Below, piece after piece: positions 10,653 through 19,862 of a stretch of 64,000 nucleotides of DNA (its first letter is position 1; the number at the start of each line of letters is the position of its first letter). Below the pieces are notes generated by a model that had not been told where the DNA came from, ran no database searches, and saw only the letters and a program-made list of their open reading frames with translations. This DNA comes from Proteus terrae (GTDB lineage Bacteria > Pseudomonadota > Gammaproteobacteria > Enterobacterales > Enterobacteriaceae). The stretch covers positions 62,001-126,000 of the forward strand of contig NZ_PENS01000012.1 in NCBI RefSeq assembly GCF_003144325.1. The letters are read 5' to 3'. The position numbers were made by a program, and so were the translations under genes.

Positions 10653-11108
10653 TTAAAACAGCGAATTGATATAATCAGAGGTAAATCCACGATATTGTAG
10701 ATAGCGAATTTGCTTGGCTCTCTCTTTAAAATCTTTGGGTTTAGCTGTACCGAATTTTTTCTCTTTAAGATTTTGGCAAAGTGCGTACCAATCAGTATCT
10801 GTTTCTTCTAATACACGTTCAATAATTTCGCTAGGAAATCCTTTTAGGCGTAACTCTTGGCGAATACGTAACGGCCCATAGGATTTATTTAAATAACTGC
10901 GAAAGAAACTATAAATAGTTCGATTGTCATCGAGATACTGACTTTCAAGTAAACGTTCGATCACTTGAGGCAAACATTCGGGAGCCGTCGGTGAATCTTT
11001 CTCAGTTTCACGAATTCGGCGTTCAATTCGACGTTGCAATTCGTTTGTACTGTAATCACGACGAGACAGCATAAAAATAGCGTACTGATAAAGCTCTTGA
11101 TAAGTCAT
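10653..11108 (-). CDS. recX: RecX-family regulatory protein
   Basis: A 151-residue RecX-like protein; the family binds RecA filaments and limits recombinase activity. The three-helix repeats are recognisable: LSRRDYSTNELQRRI near residue 14, a middle repeat with YLDDNRTIYSFFRSYLNKSYGPLRIRQELRLKGF around 76-108, and a C-terminal repeat with IRYLQYRGFTSDYI. It starts behind AAGGAACG. RecX genes often sit directly after recA, but here there is no recA beside it, so it has its own promoter. Confidence 0.85.
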   Translation of the reverse strand: MTYQELYQYAIFMLSRRDYSTNELQRRIERRIRETEKDSPTAPECLPQVIERLLESQYLDDNRTIYSFFRSYLNKSYGPLRIRQELRLKGFPSEIIERVLEETDTDWYALCQNLKEKKFGTAKPKDFKERAKQIRYLQYRGFTSDYINSLF

Positions 11109-11465
11109 AACGTTCCTTTATTAAAAGAGTCCATATAAGGCAACTATTATCATAACGGTTTATCACCGAAATAGCTTATTTCGATGTTAATTTCATCAGT
11201 AATATCGAGAGAAATAAAACAGTAATAATTAAAAGAAGAGTTATCATTCCTTTTTTATAATTTTAATCGACTAGTTTTATTAAGGTTTTCTTAGGGAAAA
11301 TAGGGGTATTTACTTAATAATCCCTTAATAATACTACAATAATGCGAAATGCAAGTATCAATTACTGTATATCGCACTTATAGCTGGTGATCATTAATAA
11401 GAAAAAGATTAAAATTTCTGACTATTCTTTTACTACTTACTTTTTTAATTTTCTGTGGGTTATGT
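11109..11465. promoter_or_regulatory. divergent promoter region between recX and the envelope gene unit
   Basis: A gene-free stretch of about 360 AT-rich bases between two divergent start codons. It must hold the recX promoter and that of the three-gene envelope operon. I could not identify specific operator sequences. Confidence 0.5.
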
Positions 11466-12449
11466 ATGAACTTTTCCAATTTAAATAAGGTGGTATTAAC
11501 CACCTCTCTTCTTGCGACTGGCTTTTCTTACGCGGATAGCGATCGCCCAATGCTTTCTTTAAGTGTTAGCCAATCCGGTGGTACTGCTTTAAATAATGAA
11601 GGTTCATTAGATACTCGTACCCCAGCAAGCCAATCTCGTGTTTTACCCATTTGGGGCGATGAAGCTCGTGCCCGCGGTTATGATATTCCAGAGCCTTTTG
11701 GTATTGGTTATAACTATATGAATCTACGTCAGGACGTGGTTGTTGATAAAATCGGGTTTAGTTCTAATAACGCAGTTATACAGGGGATCCTTTCACAATT
11801 ACTTATTGATGTTGGACATACGCGTAGTAGCAATGAATCTCATATGCTAAAACTCGATACTTGGGTTTTCCCATTTATGAATGTTTATGGGATTTATGGT
11901 AAAACCAAAGGAACATCTACAGCTCAATTAAAATCTATTGGTTTTGGCGCTCCTCTTGCAACAGATGTTCCTTTTAATTTGGATTATGAAGGTAAATCTT
12001 ATGGTGGTGGTTTTACTTTAGCGGGAGGTTATAACCAATTTTTTGGTACTTTTGACTTAAACTATACCAAAACCAATCTTGATATCCTTGATGGGGATAT
12101 TAAAGCGCTCGTGATCACGCCTCGTGTAGGTTATGAGTTTATTTTTGAACCGCTAATTACAGGGCAAGGTAATACCAAATTACAAGTGTGGACGGGTGCA
12201 ATGTATCAAGATATTACCCAGCGTTTTAAAGGTGATGTAAGCAAACTTAGCCTTCCTGGCGAAATTGAAAAACCATGGATGAAACCTTTTATGAATGGAA
12301 TGAAATTCGACGTTGAACAGCATCTTGCCCATAAATGGAATCAAATTTTAGGGGCGCGTTTAGAAGTGACACGTAACTTTAATGTGATCACCGAAGTAGG
12401 TTTTAATAATCGTAATAGCTTCCTTATTTCAGGTGAGTTCCGTTTTTAA
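11466..12449 (+). CDS. putative outer-membrane beta-barrel protein, function unknown
   Basis: A 327-residue exported protein that I cannot name. An N-terminal signal peptide of about 23 residues ends at FSYA-DSD. The rest alternates polar and aromatic/hydrophobic residues and ends in a C-terminal FLISGEFRF, with the terminal Phe expected of BAM-inserted barrels. The segment GYNYMNLRQDVVVDKIGF and many Gly/Tyr-rich strands support a barrel. Its stop overlaps the next start by one base (TAATG), so it is translationally coupled to the Omp85-like gene. No function can be inferred beyond an envelope role shared with its neighbours. Confidence 0.7.
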   Translation: MNFSNLNKVVLTTSLLATGFSYADSDRPMLSLSVSQSGGTALNNEGSLDTRTPASQSRVLPIWGDEARARGYDIPEPFGIGYNYMNLRQDVVVDKIGFSSNNAVIQGILSQLLIDVGHTRSSNESHMLKLDTWVFPFMNVYGIYGKTKGTSTAQLKSIGFGAPLATDVPFNLDYEGKSYGGGFTLAGGYNQFFGTFDLNYTKTNLDILDGDIKALVITPRVGYEFIFEPLITGQGNTKLQVWTGAMYQDITQRFKGDVSKLSLPGEIEKPWMKPFMNGMKFDVEQHLAHKWNQILGARLEVTRNFNVITEVGFNNRNSFLISGEFRF

Positions 12450-13591
12450 TGGTTAAATACCCTTTTATTTTTGGGCTGGTATTTGCCAGCCTATTCACTT
12501 CACACACAGCACAAGCACAACTCTTTCCCGATAGACAACAAATAGACCAATGGCTAGTTGGATTAGGGGGAGAAAATAACTTTGACCGCAGTAAAACTAT
12601 CGACTGGGGCGTATTACCGGGCCCATTTTATACGCCAGAGCTAGAATTGGGTGTAGGTATCGCCCTTGTTGGTCTTTATCAAGCGGATAGTCGCCCTGAT
12701 AGCAAAATCTCGTCTCTTTCGTTAAGTGGCTTTGGTTCATCAACTGGTGCTTTCGGTATGACCTTTAGCAACTACACTTATCTGGCTGATGATACATGGC
12801 GCTTTTATCTCACTGGAACACTAAATAATGTCCCCACTAATTATTGGGGAAAGGGTTATCACGAAGGGCGTGTAAAAGATCATTTCGGCGAATTTCGCTC
12901 TCAAGAATTGCGTCTAACCCCCACGTTATTGCGTCAAATTACCAAAAACACCTATATAGGATTAGGGTGGGATTACTCCAATCTACAAGCTGCCGCTCCC
13001 GACTATCCCTTTAAAAACTATATGAATGCACATGATTTACCTTTACGTTCAACCAGCTCGGGAATAACGGCTCGCTTTACTTATGATAGTCGTGACTTTT
13101 TGCCTAATGCTTATCAAGGTCAGGCTTTTGATATCAGCTATACCCATTATTCACCGGATACGGGCAGTAATAATCGTTTTAATGCGACGCAGATACAATA
13201 TAACTACTATTATCCTTTAAGTGATAATGCGGTATTAGCATTTGATAGTTATGCTCGTTTTACATCAGGTGATGTGCCTTGGAGCCAATTATCTAAACTC
13301 AGTAATGGTCACCAAATGCGAGGCTATTATGAAGGGCGATATCAAGATAATCATGTGTTTTCAACCCAATTAGAATACCGCCAAAAACTCGATTGGCGTC
13401 ATGGCATTGCACTTTGGGTTGGTGGTGGTACGTTAAGCGACCAAGCGCGTGATTTAGGTAAAAGCCATTGGCTACCGAGTGTCGGTGTGGGTTATCGATT
13501 TGAATTTAAACCACGTATGAATGTGCGCCTCGATTTTGGTATAGGTAAAGAAAGTACAGGATTCTATTTTCAAGTAGGTGAAGCATTTTGA
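12449..13591 (+). CDS. BamA/TamA-type surface-antigen barrel protein without POTRA domains
   Basis: A 380-residue exported protein with a signal peptide (cleavage likely after AQA, near residue 23) and a C-terminal Omp85-type barrel. The GVGIALVGLYQAD opening strand, YDSRDFLPNAYQGQAFDISYTH near residue 210, MRGYYEGRYQDNH and the terminal FYFQVGEAF are characteristic of the bacterial surface antigen domain. There is no room for POTRA repeats, so it is a stand-alone barrel like several orphan Omp85-related porins. It overlaps both neighbours by one to three bases, implying a three-component envelope system. Confidence 0.75.
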   Translation: MVKYPFIFGLVFASLFTSHTAQAQLFPDRQQIDQWLVGLGGENNFDRSKTIDWGVLPGPFYTPELELGVGIALVGLYQADSRPDSKISSLSLSGFGSSTGAFGMTFSNYTYLADDTWRFYLTGTLNNVPTNYWGKGYHEGRVKDHFGEFRSQELRLTPTLLRQITKNTYIGLGWDYSNLQAAAPDYPFKNYMNAHDLPLRSTSSGITARFTYDSRDFLPNAYQGQAFDISYTHYSPDTGSNNRFNATQIQYNYYYPLSDNAVLAFDSYARFTSGDVPWSQLSKLSNGHQMRGYYEGRYQDNHVFSTQLEYRQKLDWRHGIALWVGGGTLSDQARDLGKSHWLPSVGVGYRFEFKPRMNVRLDFGIGKESTGFYFQVGEAF

Positions 13592-14745
13592 TGTTTAAGC
13601 GGTTTCTTTTTATCAACACCTTTGTCTTCTTCTTATTTATTGCAGGTTGCACTCAAGTCACTCCTGTAAAATCTCTGCATGCCAATCTTGATAGTGTTAC
13701 CGATGAAGAAGCAACACAGCTTTGGCAAACCCCCACACCATTAACCGCACCCAACGGCTTAAGACCTTGTTGCGCCTTTGGTTACGACTTAAAAGTTAAA
13801 GCGTTCGAAATCCCTATTCCTTTTTATCGTATTGATAACGTTGTTGAGGCCTCAGCATTGGGTAATCATCGTTATAACGACAGTTTTTGGTTAGGTGCAG
13901 GTGCAGTATTGGGCTTAGGAAGTGAAAAATCTGGCTTAATTTATTCTCATAAAGGGGGATTTCTTGATATCGCCCATATTCGTGATACGGCGGATTATAC
14001 TTATTATCTTTTTAGCCATATCTACCCAAAATTAGGGCAAGAGTGGACGCTAACGCTAAGTGATGAGTTGGCACAACGTAAAATCCACTTTAACGCATTC
14101 ACGCCACCTAAAAACGAATTAGAGCGTTACACCTTAAGTGCCTATCTTGCCGCACACCTCGGTTATCGCCTTGCGGTATGGCATGAAATTGCACAATGGT
14201 ATGGTTTTCGCTCTGTACCAGGCTTTTCAGAAGGTATTTCTGCCTTTTCACCCGAAGATCTCTATTCCAACTTAATTGGGGCAAGGCTTTCTCTTACGCT
14301 TATCTTAAAGGGTCATGCCACCAGCCTTGAACAATATAATCAATCAATGCAAGGTATTATTCCCTCTGCGCTCTACCAATTAGAGGCTCAACCTCGCCAA
14401 TTAACGCAACAATGGTTTGATGTGATTGATGGGCAATGGTGGGATAGTCAGCAACGTGTACCTGATAAATTCTTAGTTTTATTGCGTGATTATCATATCT
14501 CAGACCAACGGTATCCAGTGTTACCTTTCGAGGAAATAACGCCCCCTCACTACCTCACTTTACCTAGTGCTTATTCTGGTTACGTTTTAGAACAATTAGC
14601 AGAATTTCAGCTTTGGCCAACAAAGGAAATGGGAAATTTACCACATCCTAAAACCTACTGGAGTGAAGTGGATTTTACTGATTTAACAGAAAAAGCGCGT
14701 GAAATTGATAATAAAACTAGACCAAAAACAACAAAAAATGACTAA
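13591..14745 (+). CDS. DUF4056-like outer-membrane lipoprotein
   Basis: A 384-residue lipoprotein with lipobox FIAGC near residue 20, so probably anchored in the outer membrane. It matches the pattern I remember for DUF4056 proteins: the double-cysteine GLRPCCAFG motif and the segment AAHLGYRLAVWHEIAQWYG. The ATG at 13591 overlaps the previous TGA and is preferred over the TTG three bases upstream. The His-Glu pair in WHEIAQ recalls metallopeptidases, but the second HExxH histidine is missing, so no enzymatic role is claimed. It closes the three-gene envelope operon. Confidence 0.72.
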   Translation: MFKRFLFINTFVFFLFIAGCTQVTPVKSLHANLDSVTDEEATQLWQTPTPLTAPNGLRPCCAFGYDLKVKAFEIPIPFYRIDNVVEASALGNHRYNDSFWLGAGAVLGLGSEKSGLIYSHKGGFLDIAHIRDTADYTYYLFSHIYPKLGQEWTLTLSDELAQRKIHFNAFTPPKNELERYTLSAYLAAHLGYRLAVWHEIAQWYGFRSVPGFSEGISAFSPEDLYSNLIGARLSLTLILKGHATSLEQYNQSMQGIIPSALYQLEAQPRQLTQQWFDVIDGQWWDSQQRVPDKFLVLLRDYHISDQRYPVLPFEEITPPHYLTLPSAYSGYVLEQLAEFQLWPTKEMGNLPHPKTYWSEVDFTDLTEKAREIDNKTRPKTTKND

Positions 14746-15020
14746 ATAACAAACAAAATTGACACATTAAAAACGCTTAATTTTACTAAATTTAGGTTAA
14801 GTCATACCTTTTTACATAAGATAAATTTAAGTTTACGTCAAAAAAGCATTTTTTGTTAAAGGAGAAAAGCGATTATAAAACGTGGCTTTCCAGTAAACCT
14901 TATACATTTATTTAACAAATCACTCGTAGTTATCCTAATGTGAGGCGATATTTTGTAGCTATGAAAAAAGTAATTTGCTAGTATTCGTTCGATTTTTATC
15001 CAGTTAAACGAGGAGAAGCA

Positions 15021-15815
15021 ATGCCCTCTCAATTGATGAGGACAAGTGCCGTCTTCGCTTTCTTGATTTCACTACTATTTACTGGTGTAAGTTTTGCTTC
15101 AACCAGTACCAGCAGTTCCCAGATACTGCAGGCGTATTCTTTCAAAAGCACGTCAACACCGTTGCCAGATTTGAAAAGATACCCTTCGGGAACACAGCGT
15201 AAGAAAGCGTTTTTAAATGTCATAGTTCCTATTATTGACAATGTTAATAATAAGATTTTGAGAGATCGTGAGTGGTTAACCGCTCAACGTAAAGCCCAGC
15301 ACTGGGGCAGCGCAGATTTAAAAAAACTGCGTGAAATCTGTCAATACTATGGCGTCACATGTACCAGCCCTAAAAAAGTAAATTGGGATTCGTTACTGAC
15401 TCGCGTTGATATTATTCCGACACACTTTGTCGCAACGCAAGCTGCAACGGAATCAGGCTGGGGAACATCGAAGTTGGCACAACAAAATAATAATCTATTC
15501 GGTATGCGATGTGGGAGTCAGTCTTGCAATAACGTTCCAGGGAAAACCAAAGGCTATGCAGCCTACCCTGATATTGAAGGCTCAGTGATTGCTTATATGC
15601 GTAATCTTAATACGCACCGCGCCTATAATTCATTGCGCTCCTCAAGAGCACAGCAAAGAATGACGCAGCAACAACTCGACTCTCGCCAGTTAATCACTGA
15701 CTTGAAAGGTTACTCAGAATTGGGTTCAAGTTATAACGATTATCTGACCGAAATGTTCGACTCAAATAAAAAGCTGATCACCCAAGTTCAGTTACAGTCG
15801 AAACAAGATAGTTAA
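15021..15815 (+). CDS. bax: Bax-like N-acetylglucosaminidase-family protein
   Basis: A 264-residue exported protein resembling E. coli Bax (about 274 residues), a GH73-type glucosaminidase-domain protein presumed to cut peptidoglycan glycan strands. A signal peptide ends near SFAS (residue 27). The catalytic-domain core ATQAATESGWGTSKLAQQNNNLFG near residue 140 carries the expected glutamate in TESGWG. GAGGAG precedes the ATG at good spacing. It lies just upstream of the putative peptidoglycan O-acetylation cluster, but a strong terminator separates them. Confidence 0.85.
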   Translation: MPSQLMRTSAVFAFLISLLFTGVSFASTSTSSSQILQAYSFKSTSTPLPDLKRYPSGTQRKKAFLNVIVPIIDNVNNKILRDREWLTAQRKAQHWGSADLKKLREICQYYGVTCTSPKKVNWDSLLTRVDIIPTHFVATQAATESGWGTSKLAQQNNNLFGMRCGSQSCNNVPGKTKGYAAYPDIEGSVIAYMRNLNTHRAYNSLRSSRAQQRMTQQQLDSRQLITDLKGYSELGSSYNDYLTEMFDSNKKLITQVQLQSKQDS

Positions 15816-15839
15816 GCCTTTGCAGGCTTTCATCTGACA

Positions 15840-15875
15840 AAAAGCCACTTTTCTTTCTAGAGAAAAGTGGCTTTT
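15840..15875 (+). terminator. strong terminator after bax
   Basis: AAAAGCCACTTTTCT and AGAAAAGTGGCTTTT form a perfect fifteen-base stem around TTCTAG, starting 25 bases after the bax stop. It is a canonical intrinsic terminator and symmetrical enough to act in both directions. Confidence 0.9.
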
Positions 15876-15978
15876 ATTTATCACAAGATAATCTTTTGAT
15901 TGAAAGCCTGCTTAGAATTCATAATATATGGGGTAACACGTTTGGTATGACTTTTAAATCACACCCTTAGAGCCCTTT

Positions 15979-17397
15979 ATGAATTTTTTTTCATTCGAGT
16001 TTCTCGGAGCCTTTGTTAGTTTTTTTGTTCTATACTGGCTCTTCAAAAAGCACGTTAAGATCCAAAATATCCTACTGATAACAGTAAGTTATGCTTTTCT
16101 CTTTTATGCGGATTATCGTCCTGCGATTATCTTATTAAGTTATACTCTCTTTATTTATTTACTGGCGAATATATTAACTAAGTACACATCCTCTAAAATT
16201 ATATACTGGCTATTAGGATTATTAGTTGCGATCTATTTTACTGCCTTTAAATATTACTCATTCTTCCAAGAAACGCTGACACAAGCATTCCAACAATGGG
16301 GACTCAGTATTGAGCTGCCTCTTATTGAGTTGCTTGCGCCATTAGGACTCTCTTTCTATATTTTCCATTCGGTAAGTTATGTGGTTTCTGTTTGCCGAAA
16401 AGAGATCCCTAAAGCACCGTTTTTGGATGTCGTTCTTTATTTATGCTTTTTCCCAAGCATAGTCGCGGGGCCAATTAATCGCGCTAAAGAGTTTCTTCCA
16501 CAAATTCAGGCTCCAACACGAAAAATCATTGATTATAAAGGGGCGATAATGCTGATTGTTTTAGCTATCGCAAAACTCTTTTGGTTAAGTGGTTGGTTCT
16601 CAACAAACTATGTTGATCCGGTATTTAATGCGCCCGATTTAGCGCAAAGCGGACAAGTGCTGACGGCGATTTATGCCTATGCATGGCATATCTATTTCAA
16701 TTTCTCTGGTTACACTAATCTGGTTACAGGTATTGCCTTATTGCTGGGCTTTGTTGTCCCTCGCAACTTTAATGCGCCTTATTTAGCGATAAACTTAGCT
16801 GATTTCTGGCGTCGCTGGCACATCAGTTTATCTACCTTTATTCGTGATTACGTCTATATTCCTTTAGGGGGGAATCGTAAAGGGGTGATGAGACAAAACT
16901 TTAATGCCTTTGCCGCGATGGTTATTTCTGGATTATGGCATGGTGCTGCTATGACCTTTATTATTTGGGGGGCTATTCACGGGATTGGAGTCGTGTTATT
17001 AAATATTAAACACCGTCTTCTCCCAGCGAAGAAAAATGCCCCACCAAGTGCTTTATCGTCATTAAATATGTTGTTGTCATGGATAATCACATTCCACTTT
17101 GTTTGCTTTGCTTGGATATTTTTCCGCAGCCAAACCGTGGGAGATGCTTTAGTTTTAATACAGCAACTCTTTAGTGTAGGTGCTTGGGCGTCATTACAAG
17201 CTGAAGGCTTAACCCTCTTTATGTTCTGGGGACTTTTCTTACTTTACCCTTGTTTTGTTACATTAAGGGATATTGTGGCTCGTCTTGAAAAAAGAGTGCC
17301 GTGGTATGTTTATCCACTACCACTTGCGTTGATCCTCACGATTATTTTCATGTTGTCTCCAGATGGGGTGCCAGGATTTATTTATGCCAGCTTTTGA
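15979..17397 (+). CDS. patA: MBOAT-family membrane O-acyltransferase, probable PatA of peptidoglycan O-acetylation
   Basis: A 472-residue polytopic inner-membrane protein of the MBOAT/AlgI-DltB type. Conserved elements are WRRWHISLSTFIRDYVYIPLGG near residue 275 and the catalytic-histidine segment SGLWHGAAMTFIIWG near 314. About eleven hydrophobic segments are visible. In Neisseria and other Gram-negatives an MBOAT next to two SGNH proteins moves acetyl groups across the membrane for peptidoglycan O-acetylation (PatA/PatB/Ape1). The same three-gene set here, overlapping downstream, supports that role. An alginate-type acetyltransferase is less likely, since no polysaccharide genes are nearby. 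Confidence 0.78.
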   Translation: MNFFSFEFLGAFVSFFVLYWLFKKHVKIQNILLITVSYAFLFYADYRPAIILLSYTLFIYLLANILTKYTSSKIIYWLLGLLVAIYFTAFKYYSFFQETLTQAFQQWGLSIELPLIELLAPLGLSFYIFHSVSYVVSVCRKEIPKAPFLDVVLYLCFFPSIVAGPINRAKEFLPQIQAPTRKIIDYKGAIMLIVLAIAKLFWLSGWFSTNYVDPVFNAPDLAQSGQVLTAIYAYAWHIYFNFSGYTNLVTGIALLLGFVVPRNFNAPYLAINLADFWRRWHISLSTFIRDYVYIPLGGNRKGVMRQNFNAFAAMVISGLWHGAAMTFIIWGAIHGIGVVLLNIKHRLLPAKKNAPPSALSSLNMLLSWIITFHFVCFAWIFFRSQTVGDALVLIQQLFSVGAWASLQAEGLTLFMFWGLFLLYPCFVTLRDIVARLEKRVPWYVYPLPLALILTIIFMLSPDGVPGFIYASF

Positions 17398-18586
17398 TTT
17401 CTGCTCAAACTTAAAAAAGACAGCAAAAGTTGCCTTAATGGTGCTATTCAGCACCCTCTTTCTGATTTGGCTAAACCAAACATCACTAGAGCGTTTTTGG
17501 CAACAACAATATCATCGCCCTGCACCTTGGTCTGGGCTTTCTCACTATTATGCTTGGCAAGTGGGTGGACAACTGCGTGATGGCGTATTCGTTGCGGTAG
17601 AAAGCTATGGAGATTACCTACAAGTTAATCATCCTGATAATCAGGCTAAACCAATAGTGCAAACCTCAGCCCCTGAGCAGCTTCCTGAAGGCTTTGCTGT
17701 TGGCTTACACTTCTTTAATGGATACACACGCCCAGCGACTCAATTAACGCAACGCTTTCCTCAATTATTAGAGCGCAAACAAGCAATGGGTGGATTACCT
17801 TACCATTCTGTTACTGACGTCTCTGATGCGGCATTAGAAGCCTTAAAACCTATCGTCCCAAAAACAGAAATTATCTTATCACCAGAAGATAAAGTGTTAT
17901 TTGCAGGCGATTCAATGATGCAAGGTGTTGCCCCTTTACTTAAACGTCAACTGCAAACGGATTACAACATCAGCAGTATCGATTTAAGTAAACAAAGTAC
18001 AGGACTTGCTTATCCACGCTTTTTCAATTGGCCACAAACTATTGCGACACGTTTAGCCAGTGACGACTCCATCAAATTATTAGTGGTCTTTTTAGGCCCT
18101 AATGATCCTTGGGATATGCCGCCTGATGGCGGAGGACGCTACTTAAAATTTGCCAGTGAAGCATGGGAATCTACCTACCGATCACGTATTGCAGGCATTA
18201 TAGAAAATGCGAGACAGAATAATGTCACGGTGATTTGGGTTGGGCCTCCTAATATGCGTAAACAGAAGTTATCTGAAGGTATGGCATATCTTGATAAACT
18301 TTACCGTGAAGAAGCTGAGAAGATGGGCGAAATTTACCTTTCCGTCAATGATATGTTTAAATATGAAAAAGATATTTATTCTGATTATATGGGTGATGGC
18401 AGCAGTCGTGTTAAGTTAAGAGCCGGTGATGGCATTCATTTTAGCTTAAAAGGTCAGCAAATTATTGCTCAACACGTATTCTCACGTATTCATCTTCAAG
18501 AAGAAATTAAAGAAGATAATGCAGTCGATGATGTAAAAGATAAAAACACGGTTATTGTAAATGAAACAAATAACGCACATCCTTGA
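17384..18586 (+). CDS. patB: DUF459/SGNH protein, probable PatB peptidoglycan O-acetyltransferase
   Basis: A periplasmic SGNH-fold protein of about 400 residues with one N-terminal membrane anchor (residues 15-33). The SGNH blocks are FAGDSMMQG (nucleophile Ser), VFLGPNDPWD (Asn block) and AGDGIHFS (Asp and His). The GDS-MMQGVAP form is typical of PatB, the transferase that acetylates MurNAc C-6 hydroxyls using acetyl groups passed by PatA. The ATG at 17384 has CAGGA upstream and overlaps patA by 14 bases; an ATG at 17363 is possible but lacks a ribosome-binding site. The end overlaps the next gene. Confidence 0.75.
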   Translation: MPAFDFCSNLKKTAKVALMVLFSTLFLIWLNQTSLERFWQQQYHRPAPWSGLSHYYAWQVGGQLRDGVFVAVESYGDYLQVNHPDNQAKPIVQTSAPEQLPEGFAVGLHFFNGYTRPATQLTQRFPQLLERKQAMGGLPYHSVTDVSDAALEALKPIVPKTEIILSPEDKVLFAGDSMMQGVAPLLKRQLQTDYNISSIDLSKQSTGLAYPRFFNWPQTIATRLASDDSIKLLVVFLGPNDPWDMPPDGGGRYLKFASEAWESTYRSRIAGIIENARQNNVTVIWVGPPNMRKQKLSEGMAYLDKLYREEAEKMGEIYLSVNDMFKYEKDIYSDYMGDGSSRVKLRAGDGIHFSLKGQQIIAQHVFSRIHLQEEIKEDNAVDDVKDKNTVIVNETNNAHP

Positions 18587-19793
18587 GCGTAAAACTTTAG
18601 TCAGTAGCTCAATCATACTGACTTTAGTTTCGCTCTTAGTTGCTTGTAACCAAGACACTGAAAAAACAGTAAAGCTCCCAACACCCACAGTATTACCTGC
18701 TGATGGTTCAAGACAGCTTTATAACTACCATGATCCCCATTTTGCGGGCTTTGTTAAGAAATTACAGCAAGGTCGCCAAACTGTGCATATCGTTCAGTTA
18801 GGGGATTCTCATACTGCGGCTGATTTTTTCAGTGGTAAGTTGCGTGAACGTTTTCAGGCTGACTATGGTAATGGCGGTATTGGTTTTATCCCTCCGACGA
18901 ATATCGCAGGCCAGCGTATTGCGAACGTACAATACCAAAGTGACAAAAAAGCTTGGGCACTGCTTTCAAGCAGGAAAGATAGCGATCCTGATTTCCCATT
19001 AGGAGGTTTTATTAGTGAACCTCAAGCTAAATGGGCAAAATTACAGTTATCTGAAAACCCAGTAACTCAGCAGCGCTATCAATTACAGGCACTTTATAAA
19101 ACACCAACGACAGCGCAAGTGAATGTACAGTCATCGACAAGTAAAGTTCTTTCACTATCGCAAACACAAGGTAAATGGCAATTTTCGGATCCAACAGCCA
19201 TGACATTCCCCGTCAGCATTACAGTTAGCAAAAATCAGCCGGTTAAATTAGGCGGTTGGTTGATCACCAATCAACAACCTGGCGTCATGCTTTCCTCATT
19301 AGGCATTAACGGTGCCACTATTAACATGATGGATAAATGGGGCGTACAGTGGACTGAAACGTTAGGACAATTACATCCTGATATGGTTATTTTGGCTTAT
19401 GGTACAAACGAAGCCTTTAATGATACTTTCGATTTAAATGCTTATCGCCAGCAACTTACAGATAAAATTCGCCAAATTCGCCAGCAAGCCCCTAATAGCG
19501 CTATTTTATTAATTGGGCCGTCTGACTCAATCAAAAATAAAGAAGCCCCTGACTGCCGTTCACAACAGCCTCAATGGCTAAGTGATATAGTCAGAATTCA
19601 AAAGGAAGTTGCCCAACAAGAGAAAACGCTGTTCTGGGATTGGCGTGACTATATGGGTGGAGAGTGCTCTATAAAAGCGTGGGCATTGTATGATTTAGCA
19701 AGACCTGATGGTGTTCATCTTTCTCGTGAAGGTTATGAAAGCAGTGCCAACACACTTTATAGCCAATTGAACACATTAATGAACAAAGGCTAG
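18561..19793 (+). CDS. SGNH-family lipoprotein, probable Ape1-type O-acetylpeptidoglycan esterase
   Basis: A 410-residue exported protein with a probable lipobox LLVAC near residue 29. SGNH blocks are VQLGDSHTAADFF (nucleophile Ser), AYGTNEAF (Asn) and RPDGVHLS (Asp and His near the C-terminus). GDSHTA is the form I associate with Ape1, the esterase that removes peptidoglycan O-acetyl groups. This would give transferase and esterase in one operon, as in Neisseria. It overlaps patB by 26 bases. The alternative is a second transferase. A strong terminator follows. Confidence 0.72.
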   Translation: MKQITHILERKTLVSSSIILTLVSLLVACNQDTEKTVKLPTPTVLPADGSRQLYNYHDPHFAGFVKKLQQGRQTVHIVQLGDSHTAADFFSGKLRERFQADYGNGGIGFIPPTNIAGQRIANVQYQSDKKAWALLSSRKDSDPDFPLGGFISEPQAKWAKLQLSENPVTQQRYQLQALYKTPTTAQVNVQSSTSKVLSLSQTQGKWQFSDPTAMTFPVSITVSKNQPVKLGGWLITNQQPGVMLSSLGINGATINMMDKWGVQWTETLGQLHPDMVILAYGTNEAFNDTFDLNAYRQQLTDKIRQIRQQAPNSAILLIGPSDSIKNKEAPDCRSQQPQWLSDIVRIQKEVAQQEKTLFWDWRDYMGGECSIKAWALYDLARPDGVHLSREGYESSANTLYSQLNTLMNKG

Positions 19794-19812
19794 TTCTCTC
19801 TTTTCAATACAC

Positions 19813-19837
19813 AAAAAGGAGCGATAAGCTCCTTTTT
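19813..19837. terminator. bidirectional terminator between the esterase and chemoreceptor genes
   Basis: AAAAAGGAGC and GCTCCTTTTT form a ten-base perfect stem around GATAA. It lies 20 bases after the plus-strand SGNH gene and 25 bases after the minus-strand chemoreceptor stop, with A/T tails on both sides, so it serves both convergent genes. Confidence 0.9.
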
Positions 19838-19862
19838 GCATTTCTGGTTTTTATTTAGCTAA

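Noticed and set aside
14210-14240. Metallopeptidase HExxH motif in the DUF4056-like lipoprotein
   Set aside because: Only the His-Glu pair is present; the second histidine is missing.
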